Shown here one piece after another: positions 16,736 to 24,814 of a stretch of DNA of 64,000 nucleotides (position 1 is its first letter; each line of letters begins with the position of its first letter). This stretch comes from Vibrio renipiscarius (lineage in GTDB: Bacteria > Pseudomonadota > Gammaproteobacteria > Enterobacterales > Vibrionaceae). The DNA lies in NCBI RefSeq assembly GCF_000827885.1, contig NZ_JTKH01000024.1, positions 806,001 to 870,000 on the forward strand. The letters are read 5' to 3'. The notes below the pieces were generated by a model, which worked only from the letters and a program-made list of their open reading frames with translations, searched no databases and was not told the origin of the DNA. The position numbers and the translations under genes were made by a program.

Positions 16736-17167
16736 ATGCGTACGCTAGGTAACATCATTTGGTTTTTGTTCGGCGGTGTTTTTATGGGATTAATGTGGTG
16801 GATGTTTGGTTTACTCGCCTTCATTAGTATCATTGGTATTCCATGGGGCCGTGCTTGTTTTGTTATGGGTAACTTTTCTTTTTTCCCATTTGGCCAAGAA
16901 GCGATTTCTCGTGATGAATTAACGAACGAGCGTGATATTGGTACCAGCCCACTTGGTGTGATTGGTAATGTTATTTGGTTCCTATTAGCGGGCATTTGGC
17001 TGGCGATCGGTCATATATTATCGGCGGTGGCTTGCTTTGTTACCATCATCGGTATTCCATTTGCGTTGCAGCACTTGAAGCTGGCGGTGATTTCGTTAGC
17101 CCCAATTGGTAAAACGGTGGTCTCGAAAGAGGAAGCGGCGGCGGCGCGTTACTCCATGCGTCGATAG
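16736..17167 (+). CDS. yccF: YccF-family inner-membrane protein
   Basis: A 143-residue membrane protein built from two related YccF units, each with hydrophobic spans and a SIIGIPWG / TIIGIPFA turn. The N-terminus MRTLGNIIWFLFGG and the segments PFGQEAI and APIGKTVVSKEEAAAAR align with remembered E. coli YccF. Start 16736 is preferred because GAGGG is 8 nt away; the ATG at 16730 would leave only 2 nt. The function is not established. Confidence 0.85.
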   Translation: MRTLGNIIWFLFGGVFMGLMWWMFGLLAFISIIGIPWGRACFVMGNFSFFPFGQEAISRDELTNERDIGTSPLGVIGNVIWFLLAGIWLAIGHILSAVACFVTIIGIPFALQHLKLAVISLAPIGKTVVSKEEAAAARYSMRR

Positions 17168-17191
17168 TTTTACCCGTAAAAATTAGACACT

Positions 17192-17222
17192 AAAAACGCC
17201 GCGATTTCGCGGCGTTTTTTTA
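17192..17222. terminator. Bidirectional terminator after yccF
   Basis: AAAAACGCCGCG and CGCGGCGTTTTT form a perfect stem with a 4-nt loop between convergent genes. Confidence 0.9.
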
Positions 17223-17239
17223 TATTAGAGAAGCGGCGC

Positions 17240-18109
17240 TTAGTAGGCTTTAATGCCAAACGCTCTTAGCTTGCTCGGCAAGATCTCATCGAGCCTGTCA
17301 ATGTCATCGCTGGTGACTTCAATTAAGGCAAACTGGTGCTGTTGGTAGAGCGCAGTGATGTCTTGCTTTTGTTGTTCGTCCGTCGCCTCGGCGTCATCGC
17401 CCCAGTATTTCAGGTAAACCTTGCCGCTCGGTAGGTAAAAATCACACGCTTGATTGTGTTCGATCGGTAACGGGCGGTCATAAGCATGCACGATGCCATT
17501 CATATAGAGCCAATTGTCGATAATCAGCTCACCGCGTGAACGCACATAGTGCCCATCTAAGGTACGGTGTTTTGCCGCGAATTTTTGTTGAAAATTCACA
17601 TACGATTTATCGGTGGCATTGTTGCTTGCTTCTTGGCCGGTAAACTCTATGACGGTTTGCTTTAAGTGTGGATTGTGAACCGCAGTATCATGCCAAATGA
17701 CATAAGCTTGCTGACTCTGGTTATCAATGCGTTGCTGGCCGCCATGCATTAATCCTGAGGGCGTCACATGCCAGCCGTTGTCTGTTTTGTGTATCCAACC
17801 GAGCTCATTGAGTAACTGGTTTATCTTTTTTGCATTGAGTTGGAATCGTTCGCCTATTTGCGTGGCGGTGAGATGTTTGCCCGCCGTTAAAGCGTCATCA
17901 ATGAAGAGATTTTCCGGCCAGATAATGTATTGACCAAATTTGGGGTGAGCGAAGTACTCCCCGCCGAACTTACGGCCGATGTCGGTTAAAACCCAGTTGT
18001 CTTCACTGCGATTGATATAGCCCGCGTGCTTTAGGTCACTAAACAGTTGCTTCACGTCGACATCGCGCATTTTCGCCAGTTGTGAAGTGGATACCTTTTG
18101 TTTCGTCAT
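17240..18109 (-). CDS. Winged-helix-like protein with PD-(D/E)XK-like C-terminus
   Basis: A 289-residue protein that similar Vibrio entries label inconsistently; I do not recognise a characterised homologue. The first ~115 residues look like two short winged-helix units (STSQLAKMRDVDVKQLFSDLKHAG and TATQIGERFQLNAKKINQLLNELG), each ending in a W-x-hydrophobic-T/V turn. The C-terminal ~110 residues (RSRGELIIDNWLY, CDFYLPSGKVYLKYWG, FALIEVTSDDID) follow the E...D...hxK spacing of PD-(D/E)XK nucleases, with Lys in VYLKYWG. A DNA- or RNA-binding nuclease is an inference. It is convergent with yccF and probably monocistronic. Confidence 0.6.
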   Translation of the reverse strand: MTKQKVSTSQLAKMRDVDVKQLFSDLKHAGYINRSEDNWVLTDIGRKFGGEYFAHPKFGQYIIWPENLFIDDALTAGKHLTATQIGERFQLNAKKINQLLNELGWIHKTDNGWHVTPSGLMHGGQQRIDNQSQQAYVIWHDTAVHNPHLKQTVIEFTGQEASNNATDKSYVNFQQKFAAKHRTLDGHYVRSRGELIIDNWLYMNGIVHAYDRPLPIEHNQACDFYLPSGKVYLKYWGDDAEATDEQQKQDITALYQQHQFALIEVTSDDIDRLDEILPSKLRAFGIKAY

Positions 18110-18248
18110 GGGTTCACCTAAGCGGTCATCAATGTGGAATCGCCTTGGTTGAGCGATATAAAGAGAAGTGAATCGGCAGGCGGGTAGTGTGACAGTTCTA
18201 TGGTCAATACGCTATGGTTTCGCTGCGGTTTTGAGTTGGGGCTCGCGC

Positions 18249-18279
18249 AGAATGGACGCGGGGGGACGCCGTCCATTCT
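18249..18279. repeat. Inverted repeat between two minus-strand genes
   Basis: AGAATGGACG and CGTCCATTCT are exact complements around an 11-nt GC-rich loop. No T-run follows on either strand, so terminator function is doubtful. Confidence 0.5.
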
Positions 18280-18326
18280 ATGCCTTCTTATGATGGCGAG
18301 TGTTACGCGTGGTGGCAGGCCAATCG

Positions 18327-20093
18327 TTATGATTTAAACGTGTTTAAAACCACTTGATTGCGACCGAGCCCTTTTGCTTGATAGAGCGCCTTATCCGCTT
18401 GATCTATCGTAATATGTTGGCTAACCCAAACGCGAGTGACCCCCATACTGATCGTATAATGCAAGGGTTGGTCATTGTGTAAATAACCTCTTTTTTCAAT
18501 CAGCTGGCGGAAAATGTCGCACTGCTCATACGCGTCGTTTTCATCCGTGGCGTGGAACAACACACAGAATTCGTCGCCCCCATAACGAGCATGACTAATC
18601 GCACGTGGTTTTGAGAAACACGTCTGCATAATCTCCGCGGTTTCTCTAATGATTTTGTCGCCACATTTATGCCCATGCTCATCATTAATACGCTGAAAAC
18701 GGTCGATGTCGACTAGGGCAAAAAACACATGTTCATTATCAATATTTTGATCAATGGCCGCTCGAATGATGTGTTTATTATCCAACTGCGTCATCACATC
18801 TTTACTCATGAGTTTTTTATGCAATAGCACATTCGACAGAGCGATTTCAGAGTAATCGCGGATCATTCGCACAAGGGTATGAAAATTAGGAAAAAAAGCC
18901 TTGATATAGATAACGGCAATCAGCTCCTTGTTACTAAACAGAGGAAGGCTGTAATGACGTGAACGAATCATGAGTTTTTTCGCCAATGGGTCCGCTTGGT
19001 GTTTCCCTTTATATTGAATGTCTCCCGGCATAAAGTACGACGCTAAGTTCGCATCACACATGATGATGGTGCTATTACCATGAAAATCGAGTGTGCTGAA
19101 TTGGTCATTTTCACTATCATAGAGACAAAATTGAACCCCTTGATGGGAGAGAAAACGGTCTACGGTAGCCCGGAATTGAGACTTAAAATCGGCCACTTCA
19201 GTTTGTTGGTTAAGCAATCTCAACGCATGGTTGAGTTGATGAATCAAATAACTGATTGAAATAATGATAAAAAGCAACGAAGCAATAAAAATGCCCGTTA
19301 ACGTGAATTGATTGGACGCCGCCAAAATATCAGAACGATCCGTCCCCGAAATAAACACCCAGTCTAATGGGTTGTTGGCATCAAACACGGTCATCTTGAA
19401 TTGATCTTGGTAATAATATTCGTGGCGGCCAAATTGTTGGCCTGATGCGATTAATTCACTAACGCCCCCATGATAACTGATAGAAGGCGAACCGATACGA
19501 GTCGGGTCGGGATGGAAAATCAGTCTTTCAGTATGACGATCAATCACAAATACATAGCCATCATTGAGCGTGCGTAATCCGCGCAAGCTTTGCGTGGCAT
19601 GCATCAAATCGAATTCAAGCCAAATTTGGTGTTGATGATCAGGGGAGTATTTCACTGCGAAAACCCAGTACCCAGGCGTCTTTTCATACAATGAAGAAAT
19701 CGCGATATTCGGCGACATTTTAACTAATGGCGTCCAAATAATATTGGGGTCTTGTTGAGCCTTTGTCGAATGCAAGAGAACGGAGCGGGTCTGCATTGTC
19801 TCATTATTGACATAAATAACATCCGCGTAAATTGGGGAGTGCTTCAGTATGCGCTTCGCCGTGTAATTAAACTGAGTGATCGATTTTGCATCGTCCAACA
19901 GAAAAAGTTTACTAGAGGCGGCTTCTATTTGAGCTGAAACCAAATGAGAAGCGGTGTTTAGGTTGGCAAAAGATTGAAGATATGCGTTTTGCTCAGAGGT
20001 TTTAAATTGCTGATAAGCGAAATAAGCCATACAAAAAGATAGCAGTATGACATACGGCCTGAGGGCGTGCGCGACGAGTTTAGGTAAAGCCAT
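18327..20093 (-). CDS. Diguanylate cyclase with periplasmic Cache-like sensor
   Basis: A 588-residue membrane enzyme expected to make cyclic di-GMP. An N-terminal span (PYVILLSFCMAYFAYQQF) and a second around residue 270 (GIFIASLLFIIISISYLI) enclose a periplasmic region of about 230 residues resembling a double-Cache sensor (GYVFVIDRHTERLIFHPD). A GAF-like linker follows, then a C-terminal GGDEF domain with intact ARYGGDEFCVLF and DIDRFQRINDEHGHKCGD. No RxxD inhibitory site is apparent at the usual position 5 residues before GGDEF, so product inhibition may be absent. The ligand is unknown. Confidence 0.87.
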   Translation of the reverse strand: MALPKLVAHALRPYVILLSFCMAYFAYQQFKTSEQNAYLQSFANLNTASHLVSAQIEAASSKLFLLDDAKSITQFNYTAKRILKHSPIYADVIYVNNETMQTRSVLLHSTKAQQDPNIIWTPLVKMSPNIAISSLYEKTPGYWVFAVKYSPDHQHQIWLEFDLMHATQSLRGLRTLNDGYVFVIDRHTERLIFHPDPTRIGSPSISYHGGVSELIASGQQFGRHEYYYQDQFKMTVFDANNPLDWVFISGTDRSDILAASNQFTLTGIFIASLLFIIISISYLIHQLNHALRLLNQQTEVADFKSQFRATVDRFLSHQGVQFCLYDSENDQFSTLDFHGNSTIIMCDANLASYFMPGDIQYKGKHQADPLAKKLMIRSRHYSLPLFSNKELIAVIYIKAFFPNFHTLVRMIRDYSEIALSNVLLHKKLMSKDVMTQLDNKHIIRAAIDQNIDNEHVFFALVDIDRFQRINDEHGHKCGDKIIRETAEIMQTCFSKPRAISHARYGGDEFCVLFHATDENDAYEQCDIFRQLIEKRGYLHNDQPLHYTISMGVTRVWVSQHITIDQADKALYQAKGLGRNQVVLNTFKS

Positions 20094-20213
20094 GGTAAAG
20101 ATGTGCCAACATTTTATAAATTAGTGTGATTTGTGTCGTATCTTAAACGTATTCGTTATGCGCTTCAATGCGTAAATTATCAGCAAAAGTGGACAGGTGA
20201 CGGTGGTGAGTAG

Positions 20214-20245
20214 AATTTAGGAGCAAATAAGTTTGCTCCTAAATT
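20214..20245 (-). terminator. Strong hairpin after glgX
   Basis: AATTTAGGAGCAAA and TTTGCTCCTAAATT form a perfect 14-bp stem with a 4-nt loop, 18 nt downstream of the glgX stop. The T-run is poor, but position and strength suit a terminator or 3' stabilising hairpin. Confidence 0.7.
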
Positions 20246-20262
20246 GGGGTGGAAAGGGGGCT

Positions 20263-22221
20263 CTATTCTGGTGAATAGTGGAAAACGGCAATCGAGGTTG
20301 GCTCAAGCAATACCTCTTTGCCATCAATAGTTTGATGAAGGTCAAAATGGCTGGTATTACAAATCATGGTCCATTGTTGAGCATCGTCCGTTGGGAGAGT
20401 GAATCGGGCAGGCGCATTTGTCTGATTGATGCAGTACAGTAACTCTTCGCCTTGCTCGCCTATACCCAGGTGCAGTGCCACCGCGGTTAATCGGTTCCAA
20501 TCATCGTGCGAAAGGTCGGTACCATCTAAGCGACGCCAAAAAATGCGATTATGATTACGTTGCTCACCACTAAAGGCGCGAATAAACGGCACCATGTAAG
20601 TTTGGCGCGCACTGACCATATTGGCTAACCATTCTTTAAATGCTTGTTGGGTTTCCTTCAATTCCCAATTTAACCAACTGATCTCGTTATCTTGGCAGTA
20701 GGCGTTGTTGTTGCCTTTTTGAGTATGAGAGAGCACATCTGCCATCAAAAGGTGTGGAATACCAAATGAAAACAGTAAGGTAGCAATAAAATTACGCTTT
20801 TGTTTTTCACGCACCGCGAGAATCGAAGGGCGATCGCATTCGCCTTCTAAGCCATAATTTTCTGAACGGTTATCGCCATGACCATCTCGATTTTGCTCGC
20901 CATTGGCTTCGTTGTGTTTTGATTTATAGGAGACTAAGTCTTGTAGGCAAAACCCATCATGATAAGTGATGTAATTGACCGTTAAACGGTAGGGCCAGTT
21001 GGCCGCACTGTAGAGATCTCTCGATCCCATCATGCGCGTTGCTAACTCTGTTAAATAGCCGCGATCACCTCGCCAGAAGCTGCGGCTGATATCGCGCAAT
21101 CGGTCGTTACACTCATTCCACCCGTTCGGGAAATTACCGACTTGATAACCATTTGGGCCGATATCCCAAGGCTCTGCAATCAGCTTGGTTTGTTTTAGAA
21201 CAGGGTCTTGAGCAACCGCTTTGAAAAAGCCGCTGTTGGGATTGAAGTTATCGCCTTCGCGGCCAAGGGTGGCGGCCAGATCAAAGCGGAAGCCATCAAT
21301 TTGGTACTCTTCCACCCAATAGCGCAGCGTATCCATCACTAAGTTTAATGAGGGCTGATAGGCCATATCGAGCGTGTTACCACAGCCGGTATAATTGGCA
21401 AAGTGATGGCCATGCTTAATGTAATGGCGTTTATCGAGCGCTTTGAGGTTGAATACAGGGCCATCGGCACCGGCTTCGGCAGTGTGGTTGTAGACAACGT
21501 CGAGGATCACCTCAATACCATGGCGATGCAGTTCGCGGATGGTGGTTTTAAGCTCAAATACGGCGTCGTATTCAGCGTAACGTGGATCGGGAACCATAAA
21601 GAGGTAGGGGTTATAGCCCCAATAATTCACTTTATTCATCGTGATCAGATGAGGTTCATGCATACAGGCAGCAATCGGGAGTAGCTGCAATGTATTGATA
21701 TTCTGTTCGCGATAAAACGCCAGCATGGGTTCACTGATCAAACCGAGGTAGCGACCTTGCTGACTGGTTGATATTTCTGGATGGCGTTTGGTGACCCCTT
21801 TCACATGCGTTTCAAAGAGAACCATTTCATCTCGAGGACGATTCGGTTTTACCACATCTTGCCAGTCAAACTTAGTGTTGATGACAACACACTTGGCAAG
21901 TTGGTGGCTCTTCTTCGAATTGAACGGCAAGGTGTATTTCAACTCTCGCTCTAACGCTTTGGCATAGGGATCGGCGATATAGTGCTCATCGCCATTGATG
22001 GCGGTGATGTAACCGTATTTTTGTCCCGGTTGAATATCAGCAATATAGGTATGTTTAATGCCGGCGTATTCGTTCTCGAGTGAGTAAAGCGTGGCTGCGC
22101 CGTCATCGTCGAATAAGGCTAACTGGATATCCGCGCAGTTAGGCGAGTGGATCGCGAAGTTACACCCTTGTTCATCAAGAGTGGCTCCGAGTGGGAATGG
22201 GCTAGAATTAGGCACTGTCAT
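20263..22221 (-). CDS. glgX: Glycogen debranching enzyme GlgX
   Basis: A 652-residue cytosolic glycoside hydrolase (GH13, isoamylase type) that cuts alpha-1,6 branches left after phosphorylase has shortened glycogen chains. An N-terminal CBM48 domain (about 1-110, FPLGATLDEQGCNFAIHSP) precedes the barrel. The GH13 landmarks are DVVYNHTAE, GFRFDLAATLGRE (nucleophile Asp), LIAEPWDIG (acid Glu) and NYITYHDGF. The length matches E. coli GlgX (657). No other glg gene is adjacent, so it is a detached member of the glycogen pathway. The upstream gene is divergent. Confidence 0.93.
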   Translation of the reverse strand: MTVPNSSPFPLGATLDEQGCNFAIHSPNCADIQLALFDDDGAATLYSLENEYAGIKHTYIADIQPGQKYGYITAINGDEHYIADPYAKALERELKYTLPFNSKKSHQLAKCVVINTKFDWQDVVKPNRPRDEMVLFETHVKGVTKRHPEISTSQQGRYLGLISEPMLAFYREQNINTLQLLPIAACMHEPHLITMNKVNYWGYNPYLFMVPDPRYAEYDAVFELKTTIRELHRHGIEVILDVVYNHTAEAGADGPVFNLKALDKRHYIKHGHHFANYTGCGNTLDMAYQPSLNLVMDTLRYWVEEYQIDGFRFDLAATLGREGDNFNPNSGFFKAVAQDPVLKQTKLIAEPWDIGPNGYQVGNFPNGWNECNDRLRDISRSFWRGDRGYLTELATRMMGSRDLYSAANWPYRLTVNYITYHDGFCLQDLVSYKSKHNEANGEQNRDGHGDNRSENYGLEGECDRPSILAVREKQKRNFIATLLFSFGIPHLLMADVLSHTQKGNNNAYCQDNEISWLNWELKETQQAFKEWLANMVSARQTYMVPFIRAFSGEQRNHNRIFWRRLDGTDLSHDDWNRLTAVALHLGIGEQGEELLYCINQTNAPARFTLPTDDAQQWTMICNTSHFDLHQTIDGKEVLLEPTSIAVFHYSPE

Positions 22222-22707
22222 CGATTCAATAATTTTGTCTTTGTTTTCGTGAAGTAAAAATTGTTATCGTCCTTGGATTACAAGTTTCAAAGACCACATA
22301 ATTTTATATCAGAGATGAATGATTGATGCAGCATACCGCTATCTCAGTACCTAAATAGTGAACTGTATGGCATTTTGTACGACATATTCGTATGCGAATT
22401 TTGAGTATTTTCCTCTCCGTCGCAAAATTAAGCCAAAAAAACAGCAGACTCAGGTTGAGTTTGCCCATGAAAGGGCTGGAAATAAGAGTAACCCAAGACT
22501 TGAGAATCCTTTCATGGTTAGGGGGCGAGGCAAGGGCGTAGGATCGCAATGAAGATTTTTGTTAACAAATTTCCAACCATCTAATTATCTGATTAATAAA
22601 TGGTTATGTCATCTGTTTCATCAATGATGCAATTAAATGCCATGTGGGGCTTTGACACTCTTCGCTGTTTTCCTACGCTTAATAGACGTCAATGTAAGGA
22701 GAACAAA
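22222..22707. promoter_or_regulatory. Divergent region upstream of glgX
   Basis: These 486 bases hold no convincing gene. A long-range perfect 10-bp inverted repeat CCATGAAAGG (22465-22474) / CCTTTCATGG (22508-22517) and a G-rich stretch GGGGGCGAGG just after it are visible. The latter resembles a MalT box imperfectly. The short open frames on both strands here have no ribosome sites. Confidence 0.35.
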
Positions 22708-22902
22708 ATGGCGACTTTAAAACAGGATATACCAAATCGAGTGACGATTTATCATGATGACCTTGATCAGGAAAAGGCAGTGAAAAATGCGCTTTCTCCG
22801 GAAAAACCCCGTTATTTCAATGGCTCACCGACTTATCAAGCAGAAAGTGTTGAGTCATTTAAGCAAAAATTAGCCGACGTGGGTTTGTCACTTGATCGGT
22901 AG
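22708..22902 (+). CDS. Small hypothetical protein
   Basis: A 64-residue soluble protein (MATLKQDIPNRVTIYHDD...) with no recognised domain. The start at 22708 is well supported by TAAGGAGA 6-7 nt upstream; the open frame extends further 5' but without a ribosome site. Charged and small, with a polar C-terminal helix (ESFKQKLADVGLSL), it is followed by a terminator, so it is likely a real single gene. Confidence 0.6.
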   Translation: MATLKQDIPNRVTIYHDDLDQEKAVKNALSPEKPRYFNGSPTYQAESVESFKQKLADVGLSLDR

Positions 22903-22923
22903 AGATAGCGATGATTAAACGCC

Positions 22924-22955
22924 AAAGGTCACCTTGTTGTGGCCTTTTACTTTTC
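22924..22955 (+). terminator. Terminator after the 64-aa gene
   Basis: AAAGGTCAC pairs with GTGGCCTTT (one G-U) around a 6-nt loop, followed by TACTTTTC. Confidence 0.7.
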
Positions 22956-23083
22956 TGCGCAGAGGGTTTTGTGCCGCAATTAGGCTCGGAGAGAGACCAT
23001 CGTCCGAGGTTTTATGCGTAGATTCGGCGAATAACTTACGCTAAGGTGAATTTCAATCTTGCCAAGATAGAGGGGAAGAAAGG

Positions 23084-23527
23084 TTGGATATTTCTGTTGG
23101 TCAAGTCGCTGAACGTACCGGCGTGGCCGTTTCTGCATTGCATTTTTATGAGCAAAAAGGGCTGATCAGTTGCTGGCGCAATAATGGCAATCAGCGTCGA
23201 TATGATCGTAGTGTGATTCGCCGTGTTGCCGTCATTAAAGCGGCGCAACAAGTGGGTATGTCTTTAGACGAAATCGGCCGTGCATTTGCGTCGTTACCCA
23301 AACATAAAGCCCCAACGAAAGCGCAATGGGAGGCGATGGCAACGCAATGGCATGCGGATTTAGAGCATCGGATACTTCAACTTAAATCATTGCAGAATGA
23401 CTTAAATGGTTGCATTGGATGTGGTTGTTTATCACTTGATAGCTGCAATTTGCGTAACCCGGAAGATTCGCGGGCAACGGAGCACAGTGGTGAGTCTCTA
23501 TTAACGCATCCTGAAGACGCTCTTTAG
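23084..23527 (+). CDS. soxR: Redox-sensitive MerR-family activator SoxR
   Basis: A 147-residue MerR-family regulator. The N-terminal HTH (SVGQVAERTGVAVSALHFYEQKGLI) is followed by a dimerisation helix and the cysteine cluster CIGCGCLSLDSC, with the C-x2-C-x-C-x5-C spacing that holds the [2Fe-2S] sensor. SoxR responds to redox-cycling compounds and, outside enterics, usually activates small detoxification sets directly. The start is TTG at 23084, with AGGGG 8 nt upstream. No soxS is next to it. I did not find a clear SoxR operator in the window. Confidence 0.92.
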   Translation: MDISVGQVAERTGVAVSALHFYEQKGLISCWRNNGNQRRYDRSVIRRVAVIKAAQQVGMSLDEIGRAFASLPKHKAPTKAQWEAMATQWHADLEHRILQLKSLQNDLNGCIGCGCLSLDSCNLRNPEDSRATEHSGESLLTHPEDAL

Positions 23528-23562
23528 TGACGATATGAGTTGGCTGAGGTGTATAGCGATGA

Positions 23563-23593
23563 CCACAAAAGAGGGTGTTCGCCTCTCTTGTGG
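23563..23593. terminator. Hairpin between soxR and yqfB
   Basis: CCACAA-A-AGAGG pairs with CCTCT-C-TTGTGG (one internal mismatch) between convergent genes. Confidence 0.5.
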
Positions 23594-23606
23594 GTTTGGA
23601 TCAGAA

Positions 23607-23933
23607 TTAGGCCGTTGTCACTAATTCATAGCTGATCATATACAGCTGGTCGAGGTTAGGATAAATCTCACCGATTAATCGCTTTAACTCATCTAATGGT
23701 AGCGCTTCTTGTTCGGCATGGAATTCACTAATGTCATCGAACAACAAAGGTTCTACGGACAAAATCTTAATTTCACATACTTTCTGGTCGGTTTCTAAAG
23801 TAAACACTTCGACTTGTGTACCCGGAACATAGTGACTTTCTGCTTCATCTCGAATCGTAATGGTCTTCATGCCTGACGTGATCAGAGGCGTTAGAAATTC
23901 AAAGAAAGTAATTTTAGTTGGCGCTTGGCTCAT
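23607..23933 (-). CDS. yqfB: N4-acetylcytidine amidohydrolase YqfB (ASCH domain)
   Basis: A 108-residue ASCH-domain protein. ITFFEFLTPLITSGMKTITIRDEAESHYVPG and FHAEQEALPLDELKRLIGEIYP align with remembered E. coli YqfB, which removes the acetyl group from N4-acetylcytidine. The Lys and Thr of GMKTIT and the Glu of HAEQE correspond to the proposed catalytic residues. The match supports the function well. The gene is convergent with soxR. Confidence 0.88.
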   Translation of the reverse strand: MSQAPTKITFFEFLTPLITSGMKTITIRDEAESHYVPGTQVEVFTLETDQKVCEIKILSVEPLLFDDISEFHAEQEALPLDELKRLIGEIYPNLDQLYMISYELVTTA

Positions 23934-24102
23934 GAGGTATCCACTCTAGGTATTTTAAGTGGAGAGTATACGCCAAAAAGCAGTCAATATTGAATGATTT
24001 GGTGCTCGTAAATCGTGAGTGGTATGCGGTGAATGTATCGATGGGGCAAGAGTGAGGGTATTCGCAGCTTGAACTAAGAAAAGCAGTGATAAAGCGTCGA
24101 AA

Positions 24103-24133
24103 AGAAAACGCGCTGGTTAGGTGATAACCAGCG
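24103..24133 (-). terminator. Terminator of the 63-aa membrane gene
   Basis: CGCTGGTTA and TAACCAGCG form a perfect 9-bp stem with a 5-nt loop. On the minus strand it is followed by CGTTTTCTTTTC. Confidence 0.75.
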
Positions 24134-24150
24134 GATTTTGCTATCGCTGA

Positions 24151-24342
24151 TTACGCTGAAAGAGAATGTTTAAGGCAAATATTGGTATTCGTGAATGAAC
24201 CAACAAACGCGACAATCATCAACGGGCCAAGTAGGCATGACATCAATGCGCATGCTGCTTGCTTTAAGGGGTTAGTCTTAGGTGGCGTAAAAAACTGACT
24301 AGCAAAAAAGATGAGTAAACCTGCAATCGACCAAACAATCAT
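24151..24342 (-). CDS. Small two-span membrane protein
   Basis: A 63-residue hydrophobic protein with two likely spans (MIVWSIAGLLIFFASQFF and ALMSCLLGPLMIVAFVGSF) joined by a short PPKTNPLKQ turn. AGAGG precedes the ATG by 5-6 nt and a terminator follows, so it looks like a genuine gene. I do not recognise the family; small membrane toxins, regulators and orphan proteins all have this shape. Confidence 0.55.
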   Translation of the reverse strand: MIVWSIAGLLIFFASQFFTPPKTNPLKQAACALMSCLLGPLMIVAFVGSFTNTNICLKHSLSA

Positions 24343-24657
24343 AATATCCTCTATTTTTCCTTGAGACCTATTGTCTCTGTAAACAAGATAAAGGCTTTCT
24401 GCTCGAAGGTGTTATGCGGGCTGTCACACTTTGCGATGGTGATGCGATAAATAATTTAGGTTAGCCATCAACTCGATTACTTGGTGATCACTCATGGCGG
24501 CGTATTTTAGTGACACGAGACATGACAAAGGGTGAATAGAAAAGAGTGACTTTCTTGCTTGGTGCCGTCTAAGCAAGAGATTTCTTAATCCAGATTATGG
24601 TTTTTCTGCTTAAGAGTCGTTACCATGCCGCCCATATTTGTGACAATGCACTAATGA
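24343..24657 (+). other. Gene-free stretch leading into a strong plus-strand terminator; possible sRNA or leader
   Basis: No open frame with a ribosome site lies on the plus strand here, yet it ends in a strong intrinsic terminator (24658-24691). A second perfect hairpin, CTTGCTT-N10-AAGCAAG, lies near 24555-24580. This layout fits either an independent small RNA or the attenuated leader of the Old Yellow Enzyme gene. No convincing promoter was identified, so the start is unknown. Confidence 0.35.
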
Positions 24658-24691
24658 AGAACAGCCCTGCAATCGCAGGGCTGTTCTTTTT
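24658..24691 (+). terminator. Strong intrinsic terminator with no gene before it
   Basis: AGAACAGCCCTGC and GCAGGGCTGTTCT are perfect complements (13 bp) around AATC, followed by TTTTTGG. It lies 124 nt before the start of the flavin oxidoreductase gene on the same strand. Confidence 0.92.
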
Positions 24692-24814
24692 GGTTGTAAA
24701 TAGCGCAACCAATAAAATCCCTTGCTCGAGCTGCAGAGCGTTCGCGATTCATCATGGGTGATATCGCGCCTTGCTGCGCTGAACAAGGGCACAGAATGAT
24801 ATAGAGGAAGAGAT

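Noticed and set aside
22520..22531. GGGGGCGAGG as a MalT box for glgX
   Set aside because: Two mismatches to the consensus, a single copy, and no neighbouring half-site in the expected arrangement.
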